DNA of 64,000 nt, from the NCBI GenBank assembly GCA_017526745.1, contig JAFXQX010000029.1, forward strand, positions 268,675-332,674, given 5' to 3'. The notes beneath the pieces are model-generated. The model was not told where the DNA came from, ran no database searches, and saw only the letters and a list, made by a program, of their open reading frames with translations. The first letter of the stretch is position 1. Each line of letters starts with the position of its first letter. The DNA comes from Lachnospiraceae bacterium (GTDB lineage Bacteria > Bacillota > Clostridia > Lachnospirales > Lachnospiraceae). Positions 16,985-25,972 of this stretch are shown here, piece by piece. Made by a program: the position numbers and the translations under genes.

Positions 16985-18401
16985 TTTTTCTGTCTCCTCT
17001 TTCACCTATATAATAAAAACCCATGCTCTTTGTAAGCTTGACCGGAACAATCTTTCCGATAAGGGAAGCGTCGCCCGGAAAATGAACGCTCATGTTGTTG
17101 GACAGGCGCCCGGTAACAAGACTGCTGTCCTGGCGGTTGATGCCTTCGACAAGGACTTCCTTGACCTGGCCTTCAATAAGGGCTGCCCTTTCCCTGCTCA
17201 TGTCCTGTACTACGGACAGTACCCTGTCGAAGTTGTATTTTACCTTGTCTTCCGGGACCTGGTCAGGCATCGATGCCGCAGGAGTACCGGTCCTCTTTGA
17301 ATATATGAACGTGAAAGCGCCGTCAAAGGCGACCTTTTTGATAACATCGATCGTATCATCAACATCCTCGTCAGTCTCACCGGGAAATCCGATAATAAGG
17401 TCGGTCGTTATCGCAATGTCCGGGATCCTCTCTCTGATGGACAATGCCAGATCAATATACTGCTCCTTCGTGTAATGCCTGTTCATGGCATTAAGTATGC
17501 GGGTCGATCCCGACTGCAGCGGAAGATGTATATGCCTGCATATCTTGTCAGTAGATGCCATCACTTCTATCAGCTCGTCCGACAGATCCTTGGGATGGCT
17601 CGTCATAAAGCGTATCCTTTTGACACCTTCGACTTTTGCCACCTTGCGAAGCAAAGCCGCAAAGGATATCCCATCATCAAGGCCTCTTCCGTAAGAATTG
17701 ACATTTTGTCCGAGAAGCATGACCTCGATAACGCCGTCATCAGACAGATGTCTGATCTCCTGCAATATATCCTGCCACGGCCTGCTCCTCTCACGCCCGC
17801 GCACATAGGGCACAATGCAGTAACTGCAGAAATTGTTGCAGCCGAACATTATATTGACACCGGATTTGAACTTATAGTTCCTCTTTACCGGGATGTCCTC
17901 AACGATCATGTCGGTATCATCCCACACTTCCGAGATGATATGTCCCTTTCCCGTCGTCACTTCACGACTCAGTACTTTCAGGACAAGAGCCGGAAAATCA
18001 AAGATATTATGTGTCCCGAATACCAGATCGACCTGCGGATACGATGTCATGATCTTTTCTCTTGCCTTATCCTCCTGGGCAAGACATCCGCACACGCCGA
18101 TGATCATATCCGGTCTTTTTTTCTTGACGGCACATATGGACCCCAGATGCCCGAAGAACCGCTGGTCAGCATTATCTCTTACGGTACAGGTATTAAATAT
18201 GACAAAGTCCGCCGTCTGTTCGTCTTCTTCGGGCATAAAGCCGCACTCTTCAAGCACACCCGAAAGCTTCTCGGAATCCCTTGCATTCATCTGACACCCG
18301 AATGTCGTTACATGATAGGTAAGCTTTCGGCCCTTTTGGGCCGACATAAGGGATACTGCATCCCTCGCATCCGTTATGATCTTTTCGGTACTGTCCTTCA
18401 T
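16977..18401 (-). CDS. miaB: tRNA-2-methylthio-N6-dimethylallyladenosine synthase
   Basis: A 474-residue radical SAM methylthiotransferase that converts i6A37 to ms2i6A37 in tRNAs reading UNN codons. The N-terminal UPF0004 domain carries cluster-binding cysteines (TFGCQMNARDSE, FNTCTVRDNA, CGCLAQ). The radical SAM CxxxCxxC is CNNFCSYC, followed by IVPYVRGRERSR. The C-terminal TRAM domain (about 400-465) has the VLVEG core. Its ATG overlaps the stop of the cyclo-ligase gene (ATGA), so it is coupled to that gene. MiaB and the nearby LeuRS both serve translation. Confidence 0.96.
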   Translation of the reverse strand: MKDSTEKIITDARDAVSLMSAQKGRKLTYHVTTFGCQMNARDSEKLSGVLEECGFMPEEDEQTADFVIFNTCTVRDNADQRFFGHLGSICAVKKKRPDMIIGVCGCLAQEDKAREKIMTSYPQVDLVFGTHNIFDFPALVLKVLSREVTTGKGHIISEVWDDTDMIVEDIPVKRNYKFKSGVNIMFGCNNFCSYCIVPYVRGRERSRPWQDILQEIRHLSDDGVIEVMLLGQNVNSYGRGLDDGISFAALLRKVAKVEGVKRIRFMTSHPKDLSDELIEVMASTDKICRHIHLPLQSGSTRILNAMNRHYTKEQYIDLALSIRERIPDIAITTDLIIGFPGETDEDVDDTIDVIKKVAFDGAFTFIYSKRTGTPAASMPDQVPEDKVKYNFDRVLSVVQDMSRERAALIEGQVKEVLVEGINRQDSSLVTGRLSNNMSVHFPGDASLIGKIVPVKLTKSMGFYYIGERGDRKNG

Positions 18402-19000
18402 GGCCTGATCACCGCATTTTCAGTTATCACGGCATCAACAGCAATATCCGTTTTCTCCGATTCGAAATTGGAGGTGATCTGAAGTTCATATGCGAGAGCT
18501 ATTATGCTGCCAGGCCTGTGAAGCCTTATATATCTGTCGTAGAACGCTTTCCCGTAGCCGATCCTGTGACACCTTCCGTCAAATGCTACGCCAGGCGTAA
18601 TGCACACATCAGCCCTGCCTTCAAAAGGCTGCGGCGATAATGCCGTGTCCGGTTCAAGTATCCCCATGAAACCTTCGGTCAGCTCGGACAGATCATTTAC
18701 GAAATAAAATGACAGATCAGGTTCTCCTTCGACGATCCTGGATAAGGGAAATGCCACCTTCTTACCGTCGGACAGTGCCTTTTCAAATATAATGTCAGTA
18801 TCGACCTCATTGTTGTAAGCCTTGTATAACAGTAAAACGTCAGCATTCCTGTACTCATCGCTTGCAAGAAACCTGTCACAGATGTCCGCTGACAGCCTCT
18901 TTACATCTTCCGGGGACATTTCGCGGCGCTTCTTTAATATATCTTTTCTGATAAGGGCCTTTTTGGTCCTTATGGTTCCGATGGAATTGTCATTTCCCAT
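18398..19000 (-). CDS. fau: 5-formyltetrahydrofolate cyclo-ligase
   Basis: A 200-residue enzyme making 5,10-methenyl-THF from 5-formyl-THF and ATP. The N-terminal KxxxRxxxLxxR-like helix (KALIRKDILKKRREMS) and the C-terminal signature PGVAFDGRCHRIGYGKAFYDRY are both present. I prefer ATG 19000, which has AAGG 8 bases upstream, over a TTG at 19015. The start sits directly after the proB stop (TGATATG). With fhs and folD in the same gene run it completes a one-carbon folate set. Confidence 0.93.
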   Translation of the reverse strand: MGNDNSIGTIRTKKALIRKDILKKRREMSPEDVKRLSADICDRFLASDEYRNADVLLLYKAYNNEVDTDIIFEKALSDGKKVAFPLSRIVEGEPDLSFYFVNDLSELTEGFMGILEPDTALSPQPFEGRADVCITPGVAFDGRCHRIGYGKAFYDRYIRLHRPGSIIALAYELQITSNFESEKTDIAVDAVITENAVIRP

Positions 19001-19001
19001 A

Positions 19002-19892
19002 TCATTTACCTTCAAGCCGCTTCCTGATCTGCTCGCTCATAGAAAATCCCTTGTCGGGATTTGCCAGAAACAGCGAACCGTAATTCCGGCCTTCCATTAT
19101 CTTGTGTATAACAGATACATCCTTGCCGTTTGCTATGACCATATCGGCACCGCTGGCAGTCGCTACCTTTGCGGCGTCTATCTTGGCGCTCATTCCTCCG
19201 GTACCGATACCGGTTCCGGTCGTAGACTTTGCCATATCGGAATACTTTCCGTCAAGCCTGTCGATGATGGGGATAAGCCTGGCATCTTTTGCGACATGCG
19301 GATCATCAGTGTACATACCGTCAATATCCGACAGCAGGATCAGAAGATCCGCGCCCGTAAGCGCCGTAACAACACTTGCGAGAAAATCATTATCTCCGAA
19401 AGTGTCTTCAACCTCATGGGTTGCTACCGTATCATTCTCATTCACGACCGGTATGACTCCGAGCTCAAGAAGCTTTGAGAACGTGTTCATCGCATTCTTC
19501 CTGCTCGAAGGCTCGGTTATCGTATGAAGAGTCATAAGTATCTGGGCCGTAACATGATTATACTCCGCAAAGAGCCTTTCGTATATCATCATGAGTCTGG
19601 CCTGGCCGATAGCCGCACAGGCCTGCTTGAGAGGGATATCCGTATCTTTGGGATTGAGATTTACCGTCTTCTTGCCGACGGCGATCGCACCTGAAGATAC
19701 AAGGATAACGTCTCTTCCCTGGTTTTTGAGCTCGCACAATTCTCTTACCAGACGCTCCATCTTGGTCAGATCGAGTTCCCCCGTTTTCATATGATGAAGT
19801 GAAGAACTTCCGATCTTGACAACGATCCTCTTTCGGTCCTTTAATCTCTTTCTTATTTCTTTTTCCTTATCTGTCATATTATCTTTGCCCAT
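19002..19892 (-). CDS. proB: Glutamate 5-kinase
   Basis: A 296-residue amino-acid kinase catalysing the first step of proline synthesis. Motifs include VVKIGSSSL, VSSGAIAVGKK, VVNENDTV, FGDNDFLASVVT, LLSDIDGMYTDDP and the GTGIGTGGMSAKIDAA glycine-rich segment. It is short: the PUA domain of E. coli ProB (about 367 residues) is absent. A start at 19892 overlaps the previous gene by 14 bases, while ATG 19877, directly after that stop, is also possible; neither has a clear ribosome site. No proA is present in the window. Confidence 0.95.
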   Translation of the reverse strand: MGKDNMTDKEKEIRKRLKDRKRIVVKIGSSSLHHMKTGELDLTKMERLVRELCELKNQGRDVILVSSGAIAVGKKTVNLNPKDTDIPLKQACAAIGQARLMMIYERLFAEYNHVTAQILMTLHTITEPSSRKNAMNTFSKLLELGVIPVVNENDTVATHEVEDTFGDNDFLASVVTALTGADLLILLSDIDGMYTDDPHVAKDARLIPIIDRLDGKYSDMAKSTTGTGIGTGGMSAKIDAAKVATASGADMVIANGKDVSVIHKIMEGRNYGSLFLANPDKGFSMSEQIRKRLEGK

Positions 19893-21561
19893 ATCTTTTT
19901 GCTATCATCTCCGCGATCTTCAGGCCGTCGGCTGCGGCAGAAGTAATGCCGCCTGCATATCCTGCCCCTTCTCCGCACGGATACAGGCCCAGGACCGAAC
20001 TTGTAAGATCATCATTCCTTGTGATCCTGACAGGGCTTGATGTTCTGGATTCAACACCGAGAAGGTAAGCCTCTTCGTCAAAACCTTTCATAGTATAACC
20101 AAATTTGTGTATCGATTCAATTATCGCCTTATCGATATCATCGGAAAAAATGCCGCGAAGATCGGCAAGGGCTGTAGTTCCTTTTACTGCATTATCCATA
20201 TCGATGCAAGGCGCATTATATGAACCCCTTTCAAAATCGGAAAAAGGCTGGAAGGGAATAGACCCGTTTCCACGTATAAACGCCTCTTTTTCGAGTCTTC
20301 GCTGATAATACATTCCGGCAAGGGGATGCCCGGGCGCCACTTCATCCTGTATAAAATCATCGGGCGTTACAGCCGCTATTATCGCTGAGTTTGCAAAGCG
20401 GCCGTCCCTTTTGCTCTCGCTCATCCCGTTAACGCACAACATCCCGGCCTCGCTCGATGCATTGACCACATAGCCGCCGGGGCACATGCAGAAACTGTAT
20501 ATCCTGCGCGAGTTTGATGCAGTGTTCGTAACTTTGTAATCAGCACTTCCAAGACCGATGACCTTGGGATCGGCAAGTCCGTACTGCCAGACATTAACAC
20601 TCTCCTGAGTATGTATCACGCGAAATCCGGCCGCAAAGCTTTTACCGGTCATCGAAACACCGAGGTCATACAGCATCTCAAACGTATCCCTTGCACTGTG
20701 ACCTATGGCAAGAACGCATGTATCTGTATTAATATCCCATTGTCTGCCGGATATGACATCAGTGACGGAAACGTTGTTCACACAGCCGCCGCTTACACCG
20801 ATCCCGGTAAGTTTTGTATTAAAGTAAACTTCCCCGCCACATCTTTTGATCTCTTCTCTTATGTTTGTTACGACCGATGTGAGAATATCCGTTCCGATAT
20901 GGGGTTTCGAATCTACCGTGACCTCTTTGGGTGCCCCGAACTCACAGAATGTCTTCAGGACAAATGTATTTCTTCCGTTAACGTCCTTTGTGAGCGTATT
21001 GAGCTTGCCGTCGGAAAATGTACCGGCTCCGCCTTCTCCGAACTGTACATTTGAATACGGTGACAGTTTGCCGGTCTTCCAGAATCCCTCAACAGTTTTC
21101 CTGCGCGATAATGCATCTTCTCCCTGTTCAATGACAACAGGCCTTATCCCGCATCGCGCAAGATACAGTGCGCAAAACAGTCCGGCAGGTCCGCTCCCGA
21201 CTATGACCGGAGGCTTCCTGGCTTCCTTTTGGATCCTTACGGAAGATATCGTGTATTCTTCGGGCAGGTCAGTGATGATCTTTGTAAGATTCTTTTTGAT
21301 CCTGGGGATATGCCTGCCTTCAAAAAGATGCTTAAGAATCTTCTTTTCATCAGATGAGCCGACCAGGACATTGACGGTCAATATGAGGTATATATCGGGC
21401 TTTTGTCTGGCATCAACGCTTCTTCTTACGATCTCATATGAGAATGAAGGGACCTCATCTTTGCGGTATATCCTGCCAAGATCCAGAATATCAAAGATTC
21501 TGTCGAGGACAGCGCCATCTTCACTTGGGGTCTTTATCTTAATATCCCTTATCCGGATCAT
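19879..21561 (-). CDS. FAD-dependent dehydrogenase, COG2509 type
   Basis: A 560-residue flavoprotein. An N-terminal domain (1-110) precedes a dinucleotide fold at about 115-145 (IVGSGPAGLFCALYLARCG). Further conserved pieces are GEGGAGTFSDGKLNT, VLAIGHSARDTFEML, CMCPGGYVVNASSE and, near the C-terminus, YPCGEGAGYAGGITSAAADG. This family is widespread in anaerobic Firmicutes, usually annotated only as NAD(P)/FAD-dependent oxidoreductase; the substrate is unknown. It lies 3 bases from the following flavoprotein-encoding gene, which suggests a paired role. Confidence 0.9.
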   Translation of the reverse strand: MIRIRDIKIKTPSEDGAVLDRIFDILDLGRIYRKDEVPSFSYEIVRRSVDARQKPDIYLILTVNVLVGSSDEKKILKHLFEGRHIPRIKKNLTKIITDLPEEYTISSVRIQKEARKPPVIVGSGPAGLFCALYLARCGIRPVVIEQGEDALSRRKTVEGFWKTGKLSPYSNVQFGEGGAGTFSDGKLNTLTKDVNGRNTFVLKTFCEFGAPKEVTVDSKPHIGTDILTSVVTNIREEIKRCGGEVYFNTKLTGIGVSGGCVNNVSVTDVISGRQWDINTDTCVLAIGHSARDTFEMLYDLGVSMTGKSFAAGFRVIHTQESVNVWQYGLADPKVIGLGSADYKVTNTASNSRRIYSFCMCPGGYVVNASSEAGMLCVNGMSESKRDGRFANSAIIAAVTPDDFIQDEVAPGHPLAGMYYQRRLEKEAFIRGNGSIPFQPFSDFERGSYNAPCIDMDNAVKGTTALADLRGIFSDDIDKAIIESIHKFGYTMKGFDEEAYLLGVESRTSSPVRITRNDDLTSSVLGLYPCGEGAGYAGGITSAAADGLKIAEMIAKRYGQR

Positions 21562-21564
21562 ATG

Positions 21565-22833
21565 TCACCCGATCTGTGAGGCCAAAGCCGCTGCATATGC
21601 TGCTGCCATTGCGGAACTTGCGGCCCACTGCAGATTGTATCCTCCGCAGTCACCAAATACATCAAGTATCTCTCCGGCAAAATACAGGCCCGAAACAAGC
21701 CTGCTCTCAAGGTTATCATCTACTTCCTCAAGGCTAACGCCGCCCTGGGAAACCTGGGCATTTTCAAAGCTTCCGTGCCCTTTTACGGTAACTTCAAACT
21801 GCTTTAACATCCGGCATACTTTTGCGATATCATTTTCCGAAAGTGATGAGCAGGATCTGCGAAGGTCGAGTCCGCATCTCTTGCATACGCAGATGCCAAG
21901 CGTTTTTGCCAGAACTCCTATAAGCATTTCCTCAACAGTTCTTGTACCGATCTTCGCAAGCCTGTCTTTCATATATGACCTGATATCTTCACTTGGTATA
22001 TCGGGTACCAGATCGATCACGGCTCTTACAAAGCGGCCTTCATCGAGAGCTTTGATCGCGATATGGCTCAGATTAAACACCGGTATGCCCGATATCCCGG
22101 TCTTGGTAAGCTGCAGCTCACCAACTTCCACACCGCAAAGATCCGTGCAGGAATTAACTGATGAGCCCATAAACATAGAGATAGCCGCTCTTGTCCTGAT
22201 GCCGGCTATCGACGGGAAGAAATCCTCCTCGCACGTCAGATAAGTAAGGGCGGGAAGAGGTTTTATGATCGTGTGGCCGAATCTTTTGGCCAGGTTATAT
22301 CCGCTTCCGTCAGAGCCCGTGTTACGCTGTGCACAGGATCCCGTGCATATAATGACGCAGTCAAAGTGATAATGCCGGTCGTTTGAACTTATCACAAACC
22401 TTCCTTCGGCACTCCGGTCATTTCCGTTCATCACTTTGGAAACAGACAATACATCCGCCCCGGTCATCACGTCTATTCCCAGATCCCTGATCGAAAACCT
22501 GAGTGCATCAACAACGGCCGAAGCGTTCTCGGAATACGGATAAAGGTATCCACCGCGGTCCCTTATGCGAAGTCCGAGTTCTTCAAAAAATGCCAGTGTC
22601 CGGGCGGGCGGATATTTTTCCAGAACATTTTTAACTCTTTCGAGATCTCCCGAGTGAAAATGTCCGGGATCCATATCGGTATTGGAAATGTTGCACTTAC
22701 CGTTCCCGGTAAGCAGCAGTTTCTTGCCGACCCTGGGCATATGCTCGAAAACGGTGACGTCATTTCCGGATCTTTTCGATATAACGGCGGCGATCATTCC
22801 TGATGCACCGCCTCCGATGACAGCAATATTCAT
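21565..22833 (-). CDS. HI0933/YhiN-family flavoprotein
   Basis: A 422-residue predicted FAD-dependent oxidoreductase of the HI0933 family. It opens with MNIAVIGGGASGMIAA and continues with GKKLLLTGNGKCNISN, the family signature, and a C-terminal GEILDVFGDCGGYNLQWA. The function of the family is not established. GAGGT stands before the ATG. It lies 15 bases after the flippase gene and 3 before the COG2509 gene. Confidence 0.92.
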   Translation of the reverse strand: MNIAVIGGGASGMIAAVISKRSGNDVTVFEHMPRVGKKLLLTGNGKCNISNTDMDPGHFHSGDLERVKNVLEKYPPARTLAFFEELGLRIRDRGGYLYPYSENASAVVDALRFSIRDLGIDVMTGADVLSVSKVMNGNDRSAEGRFVISSNDRHYHFDCVIICTGSCAQRNTGSDGSGYNLAKRFGHTIIKPLPALTYLTCEEDFFPSIAGIRTRAAISMFMGSSVNSCTDLCGVEVGELQLTKTGISGIPVFNLSHIAIKALDEGRFVRAVIDLVPDIPSEDIRSYMKDRLAKIGTRTVEEMLIGVLAKTLGICVCKRCGLDLRRSCSSLSENDIAKVCRMLKQFEVTVKGHGSFENAQVSQGGVSLEEVDDNLESRLVSGLYFAGEILDVFGDCGGYNLQWAASSAMAAAYAAALASQIG

Positions 22834-22848
22834 AAGTTTACCTCTTAA

Positions 22849-24501
22849 TCACAACAACCTGAACAGGCGGGCAACAGTTGCTATGATATTGCCTCCGGGA
22901 AGGCTCCTTATCTCGCTCTCCCTTACCCCGTGAAGAAGCATCAGCACGATAAAGTATACGATCATGCCGACAAGGGATGTAACAACAACACTTATAAGAT
23001 CGGTTGATGTTTTAGACAGGATAAAATACAAAAGCCACATCACACCGCCCATGATAACGGATGAGATCAAAGGGATGATAAAGGTCCTTCTGATCTCCTG
23101 CCTGTAGTGAAGGTGACGTGCGATGCTGATCCAGTTTAGGATACACATGATAAGACCGAATGCCATGCAGGCGGCTACTACACCGTACAGTTTCCAGTCA
23201 AATACGCTTATCGTAAGATAAAGGATGCCAAGATGAAGGACCAATGCGATCGCGGCATTTCTTACCGGTATCTTCATCTTGTCTATGCCCTGCAGAACAC
23301 CGTTTGAAAGCGTTGAAAGTGAATAGAACACAACAGATGCCGATCCCATCCGAAGCAGCATCGCAGGTATCTCAACCTCTCCGGTAAACATCAGGGAAAT
23401 AAGTGGACGTCCCAGTATTGCCAGTCCGACGGCGCAGGGTATGGACAGTATCATGACAAACCTTGTACCGATCGCGACTTTATGTCTTGCAAGCCTTCTC
23501 TCTTTGTTCTCGATACATGCAGCAAGAGAAGGCATCATCGACGAACAGAGGGCATTGGCAAGGGCGATCGGAACATTTGTCAGGACCCTGTATTTGCCTG
23601 CGTAGATACCCCAGTATTCGGCCTTAATAGATGAAAATCCCTTTACATCCATCACGTAATTGAACAAACCCTGGTCGATAGTATCGCTGATATTGTATAT
23701 GGTAGTTGACAGTATTACCGGAAGTACCGTGATAAGTATCACTGAGAAAATCTTGCCGTATGAGTCAACAAATCGTGCGGAATCTTTGATAATGTCTTTC
23801 CTGATCATCCGCTTATGAACAAGGAACATTATCATAAGGACGAGCAGGCCCGCCAAAGCACCGGCACCTGTTCCGAGAGTACCGCCGGCGGCACCCCAGG
23901 CGCTCTGATAATCCTGATCACGTAAGATGGCGGCAACCTTTCCGCCGTACTCAAACAGGTAAATACCGGCAACAACGGAGATAACGGCATTTACTATCTG
24001 TTCGATAAGCTGGGAAAAAGCGGTCGGGACCATTGTGCCCAATCCCTGGAAATAACCCCTGATAACACCCATCAGAGCAACGACAAGAAGCGTCGGTGCG
24101 AGCATCCTGAGTGCGATCGCAGATTTGGGCATGCTCATGATGTTGCCGGCAAGAGTATCCGCCCCGAACAGAACAACAAGGCATGTGGCACCGCCCGTTA
24201 AAGATGCAAAAAGGAGCGCCCCGTGAAAGAACCTTCTGGCGTTCCTGAACTGTCCCTTTGCTGCCCTTGCCGCCACAAGTTTGGAGACTGCGACCGGAAG
24301 GCTGTAGGACGATATGATGAGCATGATCGAGTATATCTGAAATGCGGCAGAGTAATAGCCCATGCCGGCATCGCCGATAGTATTCTGAAGGGGTATCCTG
24401 TAAATGAATCCGATGATCCTGCTTATGATACCCGCAGCGGCAAGAATGCCGCCCTGAACTATGAAATTGGAATTCTGCGGAGCCGGACGTTTTCCTTCCA
24501 T
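22849..24501 (-). CDS. SpoVB-like lipid flippase (MurJ/MATE superfamily)
   Basis: A 550-residue multi-pass membrane protein with about 14 predicted helices. The N-terminal part (GGILAAAGIISRIIGFIYRI, then GMGYYSAAFQIYSI) and the RGYFQGLGTMVPTAFSQLIEQ segment match the SpoVB/YtgP group of polysaccharide and lipid-linked precursor exporters. It probably flips a lipid-linked cell-wall or surface-glycan precursor, although the substrate cannot be read from sequence. I use ATG 24501, where ybeY ends with an overlapping TGATGG, rather than the TTG one codon upstream; no clear ribosome site is visible, so translation may be coupled. Confidence 0.9.
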   Translation of the reverse strand: MEGKRPAPQNSNFIVQGGILAAAGIISRIIGFIYRIPLQNTIGDAGMGYYSAAFQIYSIMLIISSYSLPVAVSKLVAARAAKGQFRNARRFFHGALLFASLTGGATCLVVLFGADTLAGNIMSMPKSAIALRMLAPTLLVVALMGVIRGYFQGLGTMVPTAFSQLIEQIVNAVISVVAGIYLFEYGGKVAAILRDQDYQSAWGAAGGTLGTGAGALAGLLVLMIMFLVHKRMIRKDIIKDSARFVDSYGKIFSVILITVLPVILSTTIYNISDTIDQGLFNYVMDVKGFSSIKAEYWGIYAGKYRVLTNVPIALANALCSSMMPSLAACIENKERRLARHKVAIGTRFVMILSIPCAVGLAILGRPLISLMFTGEVEIPAMLLRMGSASVVFYSLSTLSNGVLQGIDKMKIPVRNAAIALVLHLGILYLTISVFDWKLYGVVAACMAFGLIMCILNWISIARHLHYRQEIRRTFIIPLISSVIMGGVMWLLYFILSKTSTDLISVVVTSLVGMIVYFIVLMLLHGVRESEIRSLPGGNIIATVARLFRLL

Positions 24502-25010
24502 CAAACAGCAAGATTCGGAAGATCTTCGGCCAGTCGGGCCATGATGATCTTCTGCCTTTCTTCCATTAATTTCCTGTCTTCATCATTCATATGATCATAC
24601 CCCATCAGATGGAGCATGCTGTGTATTATGAGAAATGTATACTCTCTCTCAAGGCTGTGACCGTACTCTTTTGCCTGCGCTTCTATCCTGTCCTTTGACA
24701 GCACTATATCGCCGAGAATAAGCTCCCCCGTATCGGGATCAAAGGACATATTATCATCCTTAAGATCCGAGAAGTTCGCAGGGGATGAAAGCTCGATCAT
24801 GGGAAAGCTAAGAACATCGGTCGCTTTGTCTATCCCGCGATTTTCACTGTTGATCTTCCTTATGGCATCATCGTCGGTAAGAAGCAGCGATACGGTCACT
24901 TCATAGGGACAGCCTTCTTCATCAAGACTGACCGATGCGGCCTGCTCATACAGTTTCATATAATCAAAATCCCACAAGATCTCGGTTTCGCATTCAAACA
25001 GAGCTGTCAT
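24501..25010 (-). CDS. ybeY: Endoribonuclease YbeY
   Basis: A 169-residue metal-dependent RNase needed for 16S rRNA 3' maturation and ribosome quality control. The zinc motif HSMLHLMGYDH gives ligands His130, His134 and His140. TDVLSFPM and GELILGDIVLS are the other conserved blocks. Its ATG overlaps the phoH stop (ATGA). The phoH-ybeY pair is a common bacterial arrangement. Confidence 0.97.
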   Translation of the reverse strand: MTALFECETEILWDFDYMKLYEQAASVSLDEEGCPYEVTVSLLLTDDDAIRKINSENRGIDKATDVLSFPMIELSSPANFSDLKDDNMSFDPDTGELILGDIVLSKDRIEAQAKEYGHSLEREYTFLIIHSMLHLMGYDHMNDEDRKLMEERQKIIMARLAEDLPNLAV

Positions 25011-25972
25011 TTCGTTTTCTTCTTTGCTCCTTTTTCCTCGTATGTCTCGTATGCCTTTACGATCCTTTGTACAAGCGGATGCCTTACCACATCACGGCTT
25101 GTCAGATTGCAGAAAGCGATATCCTCGATGCCCGACAGGACCTTGATCGCAATATCAAGACCGGATACCATATCCTTTGCAAGGTCCTTCTGCGTCCTGT
25201 CACCTGTCACGACAACCTTTGACCCGAAGCCGATCCTTGTCAGGAACATCTTCATCTGTGCCGGTGTAGTGTTCTGGGCTTCGTCAAGGATGATATATGC
25301 ATTGTCGAGCGTGCGGCCTCTCATATAGGCAAGAGGCGCGACCTCGATCAGGCCTCTTTCCATATTACGTGCAAAACTGTCCGCACCCATGATCTGGTAT
25401 AGGGCATCATAGAGCGGGCGAAGATACGGATCGACCTTGCTCTGCAGATCACCCGGAAGGAATCCGAGCTTCTCACCTGCTTCTATCGCCGGCCTCGTCA
25501 GTATTATCCGCCCCACTTCTTCATTTCGAAATGCCGTGATAGCCATAGCCATCGCAAGATAAGTCTTGCCGGTTCCTGCAGGTCCGAGACCGAATACGAT
25601 CATATTCTTCTTCATTGCATCAACATATGCCTTCTGGCCGAGAGTCTTGGGCTTGACGCTCTTGCCAGTCGTAGTATGGCATATGACCGTATCGTCCGCG
25701 CTAAGGAGCGAATCTTTTACATTCTCCGACTGCATCTCAACCGAATATCTTACCTGCTGTTCCGTGATGGTATTTCCCCTTTTTGATAACTCCATAAGTT
25801 CCGAAAGAACAGCCTGCGTGAGGGCGCGGCCATTCTCATCCCCGATGATCCTGATCAGTCCGTCCCTCTCGACCACACTTGTATGAAAAGCGTTCTCGAT
25901 GATCTTTAAGTGTTTGTCAAAAGGACCGAAAACATTTCTGAGATCCTGCTCGTCTATGATAATATCATCCAT
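25007..25972 (-). CDS. phoH: PhoH-family ATPase
   Basis: A 321-residue cytoplasmic P-loop ATPase. Walker A is FGLGPAGTGKTYLA (127-140), Walker B is IILDEAQNTTPAQMKMF and the downstream motif is VVVTGDRTQKDL. The N-terminal 100 residues contain the family's KH-like region (IRIIGDENGRALTQA). PhoH/YbeZ works with YbeY in RNA metabolism. The start overlaps the preceding stop as TAATG. Confidence 0.96.
   Translation of the reverse strand: MDDIIIDEQDLRNVFGPFDKHLKIIENAFHTSVVERDGLIRIIGDENGRALTQAVLSELMELSKRGNTITEQQVRYSVEMQSENVKDSLLSADDTVICHTTTGKSVKPKTLGQKAYVDAMKKNMIVFGLGPAGTGKTYLAMAMAITAFRNEEVGRIILTRPAIEAGEKLGFLPGDLQSKVDPYLRPLYDALYQIMGADSFARNMERGLIEVAPLAYMRGRTLDNAYIILDEAQNTTPAQMKMFLTRIGFGSKVVVTGDRTQKDLAKDMVSGLDIAIKVLSGIEDIAFCNLTSRDVVRHPLVQRIVKAYETYEEKGAKKKTK

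Noticed and set aside
17475..18482. 335-residue plus-strand ORF
   Set aside because: Antisense to miaB and the cyclo-ligase gene, both well supported; no domain or start signal.
20846..22243. 465-residue plus-strand ORF
   Set aside because: It is antisense to two flavoprotein genes with clear FAD motifs, has Ser/Pro/Arg-rich shadow composition and no ribosome site; the minus-strand codon pattern leaves this frame open.
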